DNA of 33,063 bases, from the NCBI GenBank assembly GCA_020341775.1, contig CP070835.1, forward strand, positions 1,100,657-1,133,719, written 5' to 3'. A model generated the notes under the pieces. The model saw only the letters and a program-made list of their open reading frames with translations. It was not told the origin of the DNA and searched no databases. This stretch comes from Candidatus Bathyarchaeota archaeon (GTDB lineage Archaea > Thermoproteota > Bathyarchaeia > Bathyarchaeales > SOJC01). How positions within the stretch are numbered: the first letter of the stretch is position 1; the number at the start of each line of letters is the position of its first letter. Both the position numbers and the translations under genes were made by a program. This document shows positions 1-7,917 of the stretch, piece by piece.

Positions 1-685
1 GCCGTGAACTCCCCGGCCCGTGTTTCTAGACGGAACATGCAACCCTGGTCCCCCATTCCCGTACTACCGTATCGCTACGGGTTTCTTCGAATGGGATCTA
101 TCCTTCCGGGCTGCATACGTCTGTAACCGTCTGGTTTCAGACTCTTTTCAGCTCCCTTCCGGGATACTTTTCAACTTTCTGTCACCGTACTAGTGCGCTA
201 TCGGTCTTGAGACGTGTTTAGTCTTGGAAGTTGGTGGCTCCCAAGTTTCCACACCAAAACCTAGGTATGGTACTCTGGGATTCCGGCCTAATTCTTTCCA
301 GTTTTCGATTACGGGACTTTCACCCTCTTTGGTGGGTCGTTCCAGACCACTTCAACTTTGCTGGCGAAGACATAGCTGGACCCATAACTCTACATCCCTC
401 GTAAGTTTCCTTACAAGATTCAGTTTGGACTTTTCCCGCTTCGCTCGCCGCTACTAAGGGAATCCTTGTTAGTTTCTTTTCCTCCCCCTACTATGATGCT
501 TCAGTTCAGGGGGTTCCCTCTCCGTTGTCGGAGTGTCACGGTTCCCGAAGGAGCCGCGACGAGAAGTCTCATTGGGGCATCCTCGGTTCTACAGCTGCGT
601 GCGCTTACCCGAGGCGTTTCGCTGCTTGCCGCGCCCTTCTTCAGCGCTCAAGCCTGGCCATCCACCAGATGGCGTGGCATGTCGG
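1..685 (-). rRNA. 23S ribosomal RNA, 5' portion (partial)
   Basis: Read on the minus strand, this stretch begins with the conserved 23S 5' segment, including CTGGTGGATGGC near 650-670 and GAAACGCC near 612-620. It continues through the domain I hallmarks GTAGCGGCGAGCGAAGCGG (around 440-458) and GGGTGAAAGTCCCGTA (around 312-328). The gene runs off the left edge of the window, so only about the first 685 nucleotides are present. The mature 5' end is placed near 685 from the usual distance upstream of the CTGGTGGATGGC segment; it is approximate to about 10 bases. Translated ORFs over this region are meaningless. No 16S gene lies upstream (to the right), which is unusual. Confidence 0.95.
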
Positions 686-1105
686 ACTTTTTTGGCGTGT
701 AGGTGAATAGGTGTTTGTTTAGTGTAGGTTGTTGGCTTTTCGATCTTGCTTTTGTGTAATGCTCATTGTGAGCTCAAAATGTCCTAATATTCCAAGCTCA
801 CTAACATTCTTAGCTTTGCAATCATATGCGATTGAAAGCAGCATCTACATTTTTGGCGTGTGAATGTTCGCCAAACAACTTTAGAGGCGAAGTTTTGGGA
901 TATAAGGATTACTGTGTCGTTTGTGGTTGTTTCTGGCTTTCTGGAAAATCTGGTTTTGCTGCGTTTTTTACATGTTTCTGTGTAGCATGCACCTGCATAT
1001 GGGCATGTCCACAGACTTTAGGAAAACACGGGTCAGTTGATTGACACAGGTTATTTCGATGTATTTATGTGGAGGGCGCCACAATGGCTTTGAGATGGTG
1101 AAACC
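686..1105. other. Intergenic region between 23S rRNA and hypE
   Basis: About 420 bases without a convincing gene separate the divergent 23S and hypE. The only long open frame (826-1044, plus) is short, cysteine-rich and TG-rich, and has no ribosome binding site or recognisable motif. The region holds the inverted repeat at 768-801 facing the 23S gene. A GTATTTATG element near 1058-1066 could be a TATA box for hypE. No tRNA or 5S rRNA was recognised. Confidence 0.5.
768..801 (-). promoter_or_regulatory. Inverted repeat with AT-rich core upstream of 23S (candidate rRNA promoter region)
   Basis: The arms GTGAGCT (768-774) and AGCTCAC (795-801) are a perfect 7-bp inverted repeat. The spacer holds an AATATTA element that could be a TATA box for minus-strand transcription into the 23S gene. 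It lies about 100 bases upstream of the predicted mature 5' end, which would leave a leader of roughly 70 bases. A second small repeat, CAATC/GATTG, lies at 820-835. Function is inferred from position only. Confidence 0.25.
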
Positions 1106-2164
1106 GTGCAAAAAAATGGACGAATCACGATGAGTCACGGAGCTGGAGGTGCTGTGATGGCTAAATTAATCGAACAGTTAGTTATACCATATCTCGGAGG
1201 TTTTCAAGCCGAGGTTGGCCTAGAGGCGTTGGATGATGCTGCAGTGGTCGATGGGGTGGTGTTCAAGAGCGATTCACATGCAGTACAACCTATTTTCTTT
1301 CCGGGAGGTGACATAGGGCAGCTAGCTGTGGCCGGAACGGTGAATGATTTAGCTGCTTTAGGAGCTGAGCCGGTAGCGTTGGCTTGTGGTTTCGTGTTGG
1401 AAGAAGGTTTGCTTTTTAGCGATCTGCAGCGGATCATGGCGAGTATGAAAGCCACTTGTGAGAAGGCAAGGGTGTTCGTCGTGACTGGAGATACGAAGGT
1501 AGTAGAAAAGGGTAATCTTGGAGGGTTAGTCGTGAATGTGAGTGGAATTGGTCGCAGGAGTGAAGCCTTAGACCATAATTTGGCAGTGGCGAAAAAGCAT
1601 AGGAGTAGATTTAAGGCGCGTTGGATTTTGGACAGGAATCTAGCCGCTGGAGACAAGATAATTCTTTCTGGATCCATTGGGGACCATGGATTAGCAGTCT
1701 TGTCGGCGCAAGAAGGCCTAGCGTTTAGCAGTGACATAGTGTCAGATGTCAGTCCACTCAATCATGTGATCCAACACTTGTTGAGTGTCGGAGGTGTAGT
1801 TTCTATTAAGGATCCAACTCGGGGAGGGTTGGCCAACTCTTTGAATGAGTGGAGCAGCAAAGCATGCGTGGGAATTTTAGTGCACGAGAACAAAATTCCA
1901 ATCCGAAGAGATGTACGAGTGGCCTGTGAAATGTTGGGAATAGATCCTCTAGAAGTTGGAAACGAAGGGAAAATAATTGTCGGGGTAGTTGAGGAGATGG
2001 CGGCAGAGGTGTTAAATGCACTAAGAAGCACTGAAGAAGGAAAGAATGCAGAAATCATAGGTGAAGCTTCTGATGAATTTAATTTGGTGGCAATGGAAAC
2101 TGCAGTTGGTGGAAAACGAATTTTGCCTATGCCTGTAGGCGATCCAGTGCCCCGAATATGCTAA
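1106..2164 (+). CDS. hypE: Hydrogenase expression/formation protein HypE
   Basis: HypE dehydrates the thiocarboxamide carried on its C-terminal cysteine to a thiocyanate, making the CN ligands of the [NiFe]-hydrogenase active site together with HypF, HypC and HypD. The 352-residue product has the family length. It shows the N-terminal ITMSHGAGG segment (residues 7-15), the PurM-like ATP-binding region with FFPGGDIGQLAVAGTVNDL, a GDTKVV motif, and the diagnostic C-terminal PRIC, whose last cysteine is the modified residue. The GTG at 1106 is the first start after an in-frame stop; GGTGA lies just upstream. No other hyp gene is adjacent, but a HycI-type maturation protease domain is encoded at 9.4-9.9 kb. 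Related PurM-fold enzymes (SelD, ThiL) are excluded by the PRIC tail. Confidence 0.95.
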   Translation: MQKNGRITMSHGAGGAVMAKLIEQLVIPYLGGFQAEVGLEALDDAAVVDGVVFKSDSHAVQPIFFPGGDIGQLAVAGTVNDLAALGAEPVALACGFVLEEGLLFSDLQRIMASMKATCEKARVFVVTGDTKVVEKGNLGGLVVNVSGIGRRSEALDHNLAVAKKHRSRFKARWILDRNLAAGDKIILSGSIGDHGLAVLSAQEGLAFSSDIVSDVSPLNHVIQHLLSVGGVVSIKDPTRGGLANSLNEWSSKACVGILVHENKIPIRRDVRVACEMLGIDPLEVGNEGKIIVGVVEEMAAEVLNALRSTEEGKNAEIIGEASDEFNLVAMETAVGGKRILPMPVGDPVPRIC

Positions 2165-2292
2165 TGGAGTTCAATGAGCGCGGTTTCTTGCGCGCGCGCG
2201 TTTGGGAGACGGAAGAATCCTGGTGAGATTCACGGAGCTAGGCTGAAGCAAAGCAAAAGAGATGCGCCCGCTGTGGACCCAAAGCCTTCTTG

Positions 2293-2517
2293 TCACCACA
2301 TGTCGGCAATCTTCGCGGCCTTAATAATCTTCCACTTGCCAAACATGTCCTTCTTATAAAAGTGATACAAACCACATCGCTGACACTGTAGAATCCGTCG
2401 CCCCTTTTTTAAGTCTAACATGTATAACTCTAAAATCTCTCCGCAATCAATGCACTTGCCTGTGTGTCGACGTCGCTCCTCATCACCAAAAATCCCGACT
2501 GTCAAAGGACACCACAC
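2293..2517 (-). CDS. Small zinc-ribbon protein, function unknown
   Basis: This 74-residue protein has two cysteine pairs, CIDCG and CQRCG, separated by about 22 residues. That is the spacing of a single zinc ribbon. It is followed by a basic, aromatic tail (LYHFYKKDMFGKWK), which suggests nucleic-acid or protein binding. I do not recognise a named family. The start is the GTG at 2515-2517. A TATA-like TTTATATTG lies about 27 bases upstream (near 2542-2550), so the transcript is probably leaderless. It is transcribed away from the downstream membrane-protein gene. Confidence 0.7.
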   Translation of the reverse strand: MWCPLTVGIFGDEERRRHTGKCIDCGEILELYMLDLKKGRRILQCQRCGLYHFYKKDMFGKWKIIKAAKIADMW

Positions 2518-2541
2518 ACGCTACACAAATCCTTCCCTACA

Positions 2542-2551
2542 CAATATAAAC
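2542..2551 (-). promoter_or_regulatory. TATA box of the zinc-ribbon gene
   Basis: The minus strand reads GTTTATATTG here, about 25-30 bases upstream of the GTG start at 2517. This is the normal archaeal TATA-to-start-site distance, so transcription would begin at or next to the start codon. Confidence 0.45.
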
Positions 2552-2631
2552 ACTACCACACCAAAAACAATAAAGCAAATATTCGACCCCAATCCTCTAC
2601 TACAAACAAATCATTAAAACAAGTGAAATGA

Positions 2632-3480
2632 ATGACCTCTACACATCGAAAGCGCTTAATATTCCATTGGACAACCCCAAAAAGCCTCCTAACCATCATT
2701 CTCTTCGTCACTCTCACGATAATAATAGAATATTCAATCATCACATTAACAACCGCTGCAGCTGATCTCGCAGCGACAACAATACTCTTGTTCAATGTGC
2801 CAATAAACCCCGTCTACCACCTGCTTCCCTCCGCAGTCATAATTACTCTCACGGCTTGCTTTACGCACCTCACCACACAAACAGCTGTGTTTCCCAAAAG
2901 AGCTCAACTCTTGCAATCACTCCCCCCACGAAAAATCCGCTTAAAGCCTCAGCGGTTAAAGGTGTTGAGAAGAGTCTATGAAAAATTCACAACCTCAGCA
3001 AGAAAGATAAAGGATCAAATTCTCAGAACATCCGCCCTCACTCAAGTCCAACGGCGAGTACTCCTGACTAAGACCATCATCAGAAGCGCTGCTACAATAG
3101 TGACAACCTTCATCATCCTAGTTCTCCTCATCACTTTGGCGGCATATCCTTATCCAATTCCAACAGCAGCCCTGGCCGTTTACAATTGGAATAAATCCTT
3201 CCTTAATTTCGTCGCTGGAACAATGGAAGCTTCCAACGCCATCGCAAATGCCCTATCACCCCTAGGTGCTGTTGCAGGAGCCATCCAGAATGCACTTATT
3301 GCTGCGTCACCTGCATTCCATACCACAATTGATGGATTCGCCTCCGCAATAACGTTGGGTCTTGCACCACTCAGCTCTATTGAGAAGTTTGTCTTAATTC
3401 AAAATGTAGCTGCTTGGACTATAGCTACTGCAACTCTGATCTACAGTCAATACACCAAAACTCGCCGGTACAGACGGTAA
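2632..3480 (+). CDS. Multi-pass membrane protein, function unknown
   Basis: The 282-residue protein is strongly hydrophobic, with likely membrane segments near residues 19-45, 62-82, 147-175 and 250-272. A further small-residue hydrophobic stretch (about 200-232) is rich in Ala, Gly and Ile. A basic loop between about 88 and 145 holds many Lys and Arg residues and probably faces the cytoplasm. An in-frame TGA directly precedes the ATG at 2632, which fixes the upstream limit. I recognise no catalytic motif or named family. It is followed six bases later by an endonuclease IV gene and is probably co-transcribed with it; a functional link is not evident. Confidence 0.75.
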   Translation: MTSTHRKRLIFHWTTPKSLLTIILFVTLTIIIEYSIITLTTAAADLAATTILLFNVPINPVYHLLPSAVIITLTACFTHLTTQTAVFPKRAQLLQSLPPRKIRLKPQRLKVLRRVYEKFTTSARKIKDQILRTSALTQVQRRVLLTKTIIRSAATIVTTFIILVLLITLAAYPYPIPTAALAVYNWNKSFLNFVAGTMEASNAIANALSPLGAVAGAIQNALIAASPAFHTTIDGFASAITLGLAPLSSIEKFVLIQNVAAWTIATATLIYSQYTKTRRYRR

Positions 3481-3486
3481 ACACCG

Positions 3487-4365
3487 ATGCATGACGAACC
3501 AAGATTCGGCCCCGCAGGAGCTCCTCAATGGTTTAAAGAACTAAGAGCACCAACCAGCGATCTTCCCCATCTTCTCCAAGAAGAAGGCCTCAACGCACTT
3601 GAGTATGAGGCCGTACGGTGGGGATGTACCCCTCAAATCAAGCAGGGAGACGCAGAACGACTAGGAAAAAACGCTAGAAAAAGCGATGTCTGGCTAACGA
3701 TACATGGTTCCTACTATGTCAACCTTCTCAGCAAGAATGAAACATTAGAAGCGAGCAAAAGAAGGCTAATCGCCTGCGCCGTCGCAGCCAAATGGATGAA
3801 TGCGCATACAATTGTCTTTCACACAGGTTATTATACTAAAAAACAATCCCACAAGAAAGACCTACAAAACTGCATAGAAGCTCTAAAAGGAATACTAGAA
3901 ACGATGCAATCTATGAACATCCAGGCCAACCTCGGACCAGAGACCGCGGGCAAACTCGCTCAACTTGGAAGCCTCGGAGAAATCCTAACAATTTGTGAAG
4001 AAGTAGACCAAACGCAGCCTGTCATTGACTGGGCGCACCTCCACGCTAGACAGAGAGGAGGCCTTAGAGATGCGAATGACTTTCAACGAATAGTGGAAAG
4101 TATTGAAAACCGTTTAGGAACTAAGACAGTCAGAAATCTACACTGCCATTTCTCACACGTGGAATACACTTTTAGAGGAGAAAGACGACATCATTCTCTA
4201 AATGCGCATAGATATGGACCAAAGTTTGAGTCGCTTGCTGATGTTATAATCAACAATAACCTCCACCCAGTGGTCATAAGTGAGAGTCCCCTCCTTGATG
4301 TGGACGCTAAGAAAATGCGTAATATAGTCTATCAAAAAAGGAGAACTTCTTTTATTATACGATAA
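3487..4365 (+). CDS. nfo: Endonuclease IV-type AP endonuclease (Nfo/Apn1 family, TIM barrel)
   Basis: The 292-residue protein belongs to the AP endonuclease family 2 / xylose-isomerase-like TIM barrels. These enzymes cleave DNA 5' to abasic sites using a trinuclear zinc centre. Metal-ligand motifs appear in family order: IHGSYYVN, IVFHTGYY, LGPETAGK with SLGEI, VIDWAHLHAR, HCHFSHVEY and a C-terminal VISESP. Length is close to E. coli Nfo (285 residues). The ATG at 3487 follows the membrane-protein stop by six bases. The role in base-excision repair is inferred from family; sugar-isomerase relatives share the fold but not this motif set. Confidence 0.88.
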   Translation: MHDEPRFGPAGAPQWFKELRAPTSDLPHLLQEEGLNALEYEAVRWGCTPQIKQGDAERLGKNARKSDVWLTIHGSYYVNLLSKNETLEASKRRLIACAVAAKWMNAHTIVFHTGYYTKKQSHKKDLQNCIEALKGILETMQSMNIQANLGPETAGKLAQLGSLGEILTICEEVDQTQPVIDWAHLHARQRGGLRDANDFQRIVESIENRLGTKTVRNLHCHFSHVEYTFRGERRHHSLNAHRYGPKFESLADVIINNNLHPVVISESPLLDVDAKKMRNIVYQKRRTSFIIR

Positions 4366-4372
4366 GTTTTTG

Positions 4373-4389
4373 TGCAATGCTATATTGCA
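4373..4389 (+). promoter_or_regulatory. Palindromic TATA element upstream of the moeA pair
   Basis: TGCAAT (4373-4378) and ATTGCA (4384-4389) form a perfect 6-bp inverted repeat around GCTAT, and the whole contains a TATA-like CTATATT. The element lies 20-30 bases before the moeA start, the normal TATA position. A repressor bound to the palindrome would cover the promoter. The regulator is unknown; control by molybdate or tungstate is only a guess from the downstream genes. Confidence 0.4.
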
Positions 4390-4410
4390 TTGGGGCGGGT
4401 GTAACGGTTG

Positions 4411-5643
4411 GTGCGACTTGAAGGCTTCAGAGAACTGAAGCCACTCGACGAAGCTTTAGATAGATTCTTTAAAAGGCTTCAGCCAAAAAGACTAGGAACT
4501 CTTTTTGTCCGTGTTGACGAAGCCTTGGGAAGAGTCACTGCTAGAAATATCATTGCAGAGAGGTCTTTGCCCTCTTTTGACCGGTCTGCAGTAGATGGGT
4601 ATGCACTGAGAGCGAGAACCGGGGCCACAGCTTCACAATTTCAGCCGAAAACTTTCCTTCTTGTTGAGAAAGAAATCTTAGAAGAAGGAGAAACAAAGGA
4701 AGTTTGGACAGGTAATGCGCTTCCAAAAGGAGCAGACGCAGTTGTAATGTTGGAGCATACAAAGAGAATTCATGATCGAATTGAAGTTTCCACTCCTTTG
4801 ACGCCCAACATGAATGTTTCGAGGAGAGGTGAAGATGTGATGAGAGGCGAGATTGCAGTGAGTGCTAAAACTCGACTAAAACCACAACATTTAGGTCTAT
4901 TAGCTGCGATTGGGAAAACAGAAGTTGAAGTTGTCCAAATTCCTAAAGCGGCCATCATAGCAACAGGCACCGAACTCATTAAGCTGGGTGAGAAGCAACG
5001 TCCACATCAGATTGTTGAAGTTAACAGTATAATACTGTCCGGGATGTGTTCAGAACTCGGAGTTAAAGCGTTTAGACTAGGTATAGTAGGAGACGACGAA
5101 AAAGAGATTGCAGAGAAAATCCGTCAAGGTTTGGCAGCTGCAGATGCAGTGATCACAACTGGTGGCACAAGCGTTGGTCTCCACGATTTAGTGCCAGCAG
5201 CAATCAAACAGATAGATTCGAAAGCTATTGTGGTTCACGGTGTTGCTATTCGTCCGGGCATGCCGACTGCCCTTGCGGTCGTGAAGAATAAACCTGTGCT
5301 GATTCTTTCCGGAAATCCCATAGCTGCAGCTGTAGGGTTTGAGGTTTTTGGTCGCCCTCTTTTTAAGGAATTATTGGGATTGAATGAAATAGAGAGAATC
5401 AGAGTGAAGGCCAAGATGACACGGAGAGTTGCAGGAGTTTTAGGGCGACGTGTCTTCTTAAGGGTGAGAGTTATAGAAAAGGATGATCAATTTTTCGCTC
5501 AGCCTATTCGCATAAAGGGATCTGGCATCATCACTACAATGACGTCCGCCAACGGCTATGTCATCATTCCTGAAGATAGGGAAGGTTTGAAAGAAAATGA
5601 GCAAGTCACCGTTCATCTTTTTGATGTTTTATTGAGTGAATAG
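4411..5643 (+). CDS. moeA: Molybdopterin molybdenumtransferase MoeA (first paralogue)
   Basis: MoeA inserts molybdenum or tungsten into (adenylylated) molybdopterin to make the cofactor. The product is about 410 residues, the family length. It shows the MoeA N-terminal domain with SFDRSAVDGYAL, the GNALPKGADAVVMLEHT segment, the MoCF-binding domain with ATGTELI and TTGGTSVGLHD, then LSGNPIAAAVGFEVF and a C-terminal beta domain. A TTG at 4408 directly precedes the GTG at 4411 in the same frame, and either could be the start. A purine-rich GGGGCGGGTG lies just upstream. It is followed three bases after its stop by a second moeA, an arrangement seen in many archaea and thought to reflect molybdenum versus tungsten or different enzyme clients. 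Confidence 0.92.
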   Translation: MRLEGFRELKPLDEALDRFFKRLQPKRLGTLFVRVDEALGRVTARNIIAERSLPSFDRSAVDGYALRARTGATASQFQPKTFLLVEKEILEEGETKEVWTGNALPKGADAVVMLEHTKRIHDRIEVSTPLTPNMNVSRRGEDVMRGEIAVSAKTRLKPQHLGLLAAIGKTEVEVVQIPKAAIIATGTELIKLGEKQRPHQIVEVNSIILSGMCSELGVKAFRLGIVGDDEKEIAEKIRQGLAAADAVITTGGTSVGLHDLVPAAIKQIDSKAIVVHGVAIRPGMPTALAVVKNKPVLILSGNPIAAAVGFEVFGRPLFKELLGLNEIERIRVKAKMTRRVAGVLGRRVFLRVRVIEKDDQFFAQPIRIKGSGIITTMTSANGYVIIPEDREGLKENEQVTVHLFDVLLSE

Positions 5644-5646
5644 AAG

Positions 5647-6894
5647 ATGTTTAGGAAACTCATTAGTTTAGATGAAGCGAAAGAGAAAATCGCAGGTGCG
5701 GTCTCCACCAAACCAATTGGCATCGAAAAGATTTCATCGTCAAAGGCTGTTGGACGCGTGTTGGCTGAGGATATTGTTTCACCCATGCCAGTTCCACCAT
5801 TTCATCGTTCAACGGTCGATGGATACGCTGTTATATCAAAAGACACCGTCGGTGCTGAGGAAGACAATCCAACTTTGTTGAAGCTAATAGGTCGTGTTGA
5901 TGTGGGGGAAATATCGCCGCTAACAATTGAAAATGGCAATGCTGCTGAAATTGTGACTGGCGCACCTTTGCCTGCTTGCGCCGACGCAGTAGTCATGCTT
6001 GAACACACAACAACCGAGGAGAAGGGGAAGTTACTTATCTATAGATCGGTGGCACAGAACGAAAACGTAATGATGAGGGGCTCCGACATTCGAAAAAATG
6101 AAACTGTTTTGAAAAGCGGTACTGCACTATCATCTAGGGAACTAGGTGTATTGGCGGCGTTAGGATTCACACAAGTAAAAGTTCTCAAGCAGCCCAAGGT
6201 TGCAGTAATCTCCACTGGAGCAGAAATTGTGGAACCTGGAAAGCCTTTGCCACCAGGAAAAATCTATGATATAAACACTGCTACATTGACTGCAGCAGTA
6301 CTTGAATGTAGTGGAGAGCCTATTAATTTTGGAATTGTTGAGGGCGACGATGCTGAATCGCTGAGAAAAACAGTTAAGATGGCGATAGATGCTGCTGATA
6401 TTGTCATAACCTCGGGTGGGGTTTCTGTTGGAACAAAAGACTTGATTCCTGAGATTGTCTCTGAACTTGCAAAAACGGGTTTAGTAGTTCACGGAGTGGC
6501 TGTGAAGCCAGGAAAACCTGTTGCAGTTGGAATTGTCAAGAAAAAGCCGGTCTTTTCACTTCCGGGACATCCAACTTCATCACTTTTGATGTTTCATCTG
6601 CTTGTCCGCCCAATCCTCCTAAAAATTGCGGGAAAACAAGAAGAGCCCCCCAATATCGTAAAGGCGATCAACGCAGTTAGGCTGTTTTCAGCGGTAGGGC
6701 GACGCACTTTCATAGCTGTCACCTTATCCCGCGACCATAAAGATCGATGGTTGACTTTTCCAGTGGCTACAGGTCAATCAGGTGCAATAACCACGCTTGC
6801 GAAAGCAGATGGCTACGTGGAATTGAGAGAGACTCAGCAATTCATAGAGGCGGGAGGAGAGGTCACAGTTTTTCTGTTCAATCCTATAGAATAA
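5647..6894 (+). CDS. moeA: Molybdopterin molybdenumtransferase MoeA (second paralogue)
   Basis: This 415-residue protein is a second complete MoeA. It has FHRSTVDGYAV, TGAPLPACADAVVMLEHT, the MoCF domain motifs STGAEIVEPG and SGGVSVGTKD, then LPGHPTSSLLMF and the C-terminal domain. It differs from its neighbour at the substrate loop, with LPGHP here and LSGNP there. The two are therefore diverged paralogues rather than a recent duplication. The ATG at 5647 sits just after the upstream stop, so the pair is translationally coupled. No moaABCE or mobA gene lies in the window. Confidence 0.92.
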   Translation: MFRKLISLDEAKEKIAGAVSTKPIGIEKISSSKAVGRVLAEDIVSPMPVPPFHRSTVDGYAVISKDTVGAEEDNPTLLKLIGRVDVGEISPLTIENGNAAEIVTGAPLPACADAVVMLEHTTTEEKGKLLIYRSVAQNENVMMRGSDIRKNETVLKSGTALSSRELGVLAALGFTQVKVLKQPKVAVISTGAEIVEPGKPLPPGKIYDINTATLTAAVLECSGEPINFGIVEGDDAESLRKTVKMAIDAADIVITSGGVSVGTKDLIPEIVSELAKTGLVVHGVAVKPGKPVAVGIVKKKPVFSLPGHPTSSLLMFHLLVRPILLKIAGKQEEPPNIVKAINAVRLFSAVGRRTFIAVTLSRDHKDRWLTFPVATGQSGAITTLAKADGYVELRETQQFIEAGGEVTVFLFNPIE

Positions 6895-6896
6895 TG

Positions 6897-7277
6897 TTAT
6901 TCTAGGTTTGCTCTTCTTGCCACCACATACATCGTTGCTATCCAAGTGAGTAGAATATATATCAGCCAGGCAACCACAGCAAGTAATTGACCCAAGTTTG
7001 TGTTAGCCATGGAACTACTCAAAAGGGCGTTAAGCATGAAAGCGCCATAAGTTGTGCCAATGAAGAAGAGCCCTACAACCAACCAGAGAGACCATTTTTG
7101 AAGTCGATAGAGTCCAAAGGCGGTAAATAAGCTTAAAACAGCTACCAAGCCTACATGAAAGAGACCTAACCCATAGATCCCGACGATTATGAAGTTGACA
7201 ATACCAATTACAGAGTAGAAGAGGGCGAAAAAAAGCATCCCCTTATTATTGAAGCCTAGTTTAGGTCGCCAACGCAC
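6897..7277 (-). CDS. Small four-helix membrane protein, function unknown
   Basis: The 126-residue product has four hydrophobic segments near residues 13-35, 38-57, 62-82 and 97-120, with short loops and a basic end (ARRANLE). A basic N-terminus (MRWRPK) precedes the first helix. No family motif is recognisable. Its stop lies two bases from the stop of the second moeA, so the two are convergent and probably share a terminator region. The ATG at 7277 is preceded by GAAGGTT, a modest ribosome binding site. Confidence 0.65.
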   Translation of the reverse strand: MRWRPKLGFNNKGMLFFALFYSVIGIVNFIIVGIYGLGLFHVGLVAVLSLFTAFGLYRLQKWSLWLVVGLFFIGTTYGAFMLNALLSSSMANTNLGQLLAVVAWLIYILLTWIATMYVVARRANLE

Positions 7278-7608
7278 TGTTGAACCTTCCTTTGAAATAC
7301 GGCTATAGACATCTAGGTAATAAATCTGTCTCTATGGGCTTTTCTATTATTACTATGGTTTTTCTGCTTTTCTTGCGTTTTCGGAAGAATTTGTGATCAC
7401 CCATCTCAGCGACGTATTCGAAAATGCATGCATACATCGCATGCAGTAGCTCCGGTAGAGCAATCTCGCAGCAAAAGCATCTATTCTTGGCGGTTTTGTT
7501 AGTTTCAGGTGCATCACCGCTGGTATTTCATACTATACACCAAAAATAAGGGCGTAGACTTGTTTAAACATACTTTTATTAGCTTTGCAGCAAACTTTAT
7601 GGAGGTCT
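7278..7608. other. Intergenic region upstream of rpl13e
   Basis: About 330 bases separate the small membrane protein and rpl13e. Apart from the minus-strand ORF remnant, it holds a GCATGC-rich patch (ATGCATGCATACATCGCATGC near 7424-7444) and AT-rich sequence leading to the rpl13e promoter. No RNA gene was recognised. Confidence 0.4.
7303..7437 (-). pseudogene. Short ORF or gene remnant, lysine-rich tail
   Basis: On the minus strand a frame ends at 7303 with FFRKRKKSRKTIVIIEKPIE followed by a few more residues. It stays open upstream to about 7529, through a segment with CFCCEIALPELLHAMYAC. The only ATG in frame is at 7437, giving 44 residues. No start codon exists further up before the stop. 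Composition looks like protein, unlike the other frames. It could be a true microprotein starting at 7437 or the decayed end of a longer gene. Function is unknown. Confidence 0.3.
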
Positions 7609-7618
7609 TATAAAAAAT
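7609..7618 (+). promoter_or_regulatory. TATA box of the rpl13e-RNase P operon
   Basis: The sequence TTATAAAAAA lies about 25-30 bases before the TTG start of rpl13e, the standard archaeal TATA spacing. A start site near 7636-7640 would give a leaderless mRNA beginning with UUG. Confidence 0.6.
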
Positions 7619-7638
7619 GCTTTGTGGAATGATTAGAA

Positions 7639-7902
7639 TTGGCTTCAAGCAACTGCAGGGTTGGCGCGCACGCGCATAAAAGGGATGGTAGAAGTCGGGA
7701 GGGGAGAGGATTCAGCAGAGAGGAATTGAAGAAGGCGGGTCTCAGCGTGAAGCAGGCTTTGTGCATTGGATTGGCTATTGACACCAGACGACGCACAATT
7801 CACGACGATAACGTGGAGCGGCTTGCACAGGAGTTCAAGAGGCGGGGTACCTCTAAAAACATGTCTCCGCGTCAAAGGATATCTCTACGAGAACGCGTTT
7901 AG
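7639..7902 (+). CDS. rpl13e: Large-subunit ribosomal protein L13e
   Basis: The 87-residue product matches eukaryotic/archaeal L13e, seen in the RDGRSREGRGFSREELKKAGL block (residues 15-35) and the following segment LAIDTRRRTIHDDNVERL. L13e is found in TACK archaea and eukaryotes but is generally missing from Euryarchaeota, so it helps place the organism. An in-frame stop at 7630-7632 leaves TTG at 7639 as the first possible start. A good TATA box about 25 bases upstream supports a leaderless transcript. It heads an operon with the COG1325 protein and the RNase P subunits, a place where other archaea often have rpl15e. Confidence 0.9.
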   Translation: MASSNCRVGAHAHKRDGRSREGRGFSREELKKAGLSVKQALCIGLAIDTRRRTIHDDNVERLAQEFKRRGTSKNMSPRQRISLRERV

Positions 7903-7917
7903 AAGAAGGAATCTAAG

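Noticed and set aside
224-710. Three plus-strand ORFs in the first 710 bases
   Set aside because: They lie on the opposite strand of the 23S rRNA gene and are translations of conserved rRNA sequence.
826-1044. Plus-strand 72-codon cysteine-rich ORF between 23S and hypE
   Set aside because: Cysteines arise from TG-rich DNA; there is no ribosome binding site, no recognised motif and no regular metal-binding spacing. It was left out as a gene.
1204-2058. Long minus-strand frames under hypE
   Set aside because: They are shadows of hypE, whose PRIC tail and motifs are certain.
2165-2292. Possible tRNA or small RNA between hypE and the zinc-ribbon gene
   Set aside because: No T-loop GTTC-type sequence or paired acceptor stem was found; only a CG-alternating run near 2189-2200 is present.
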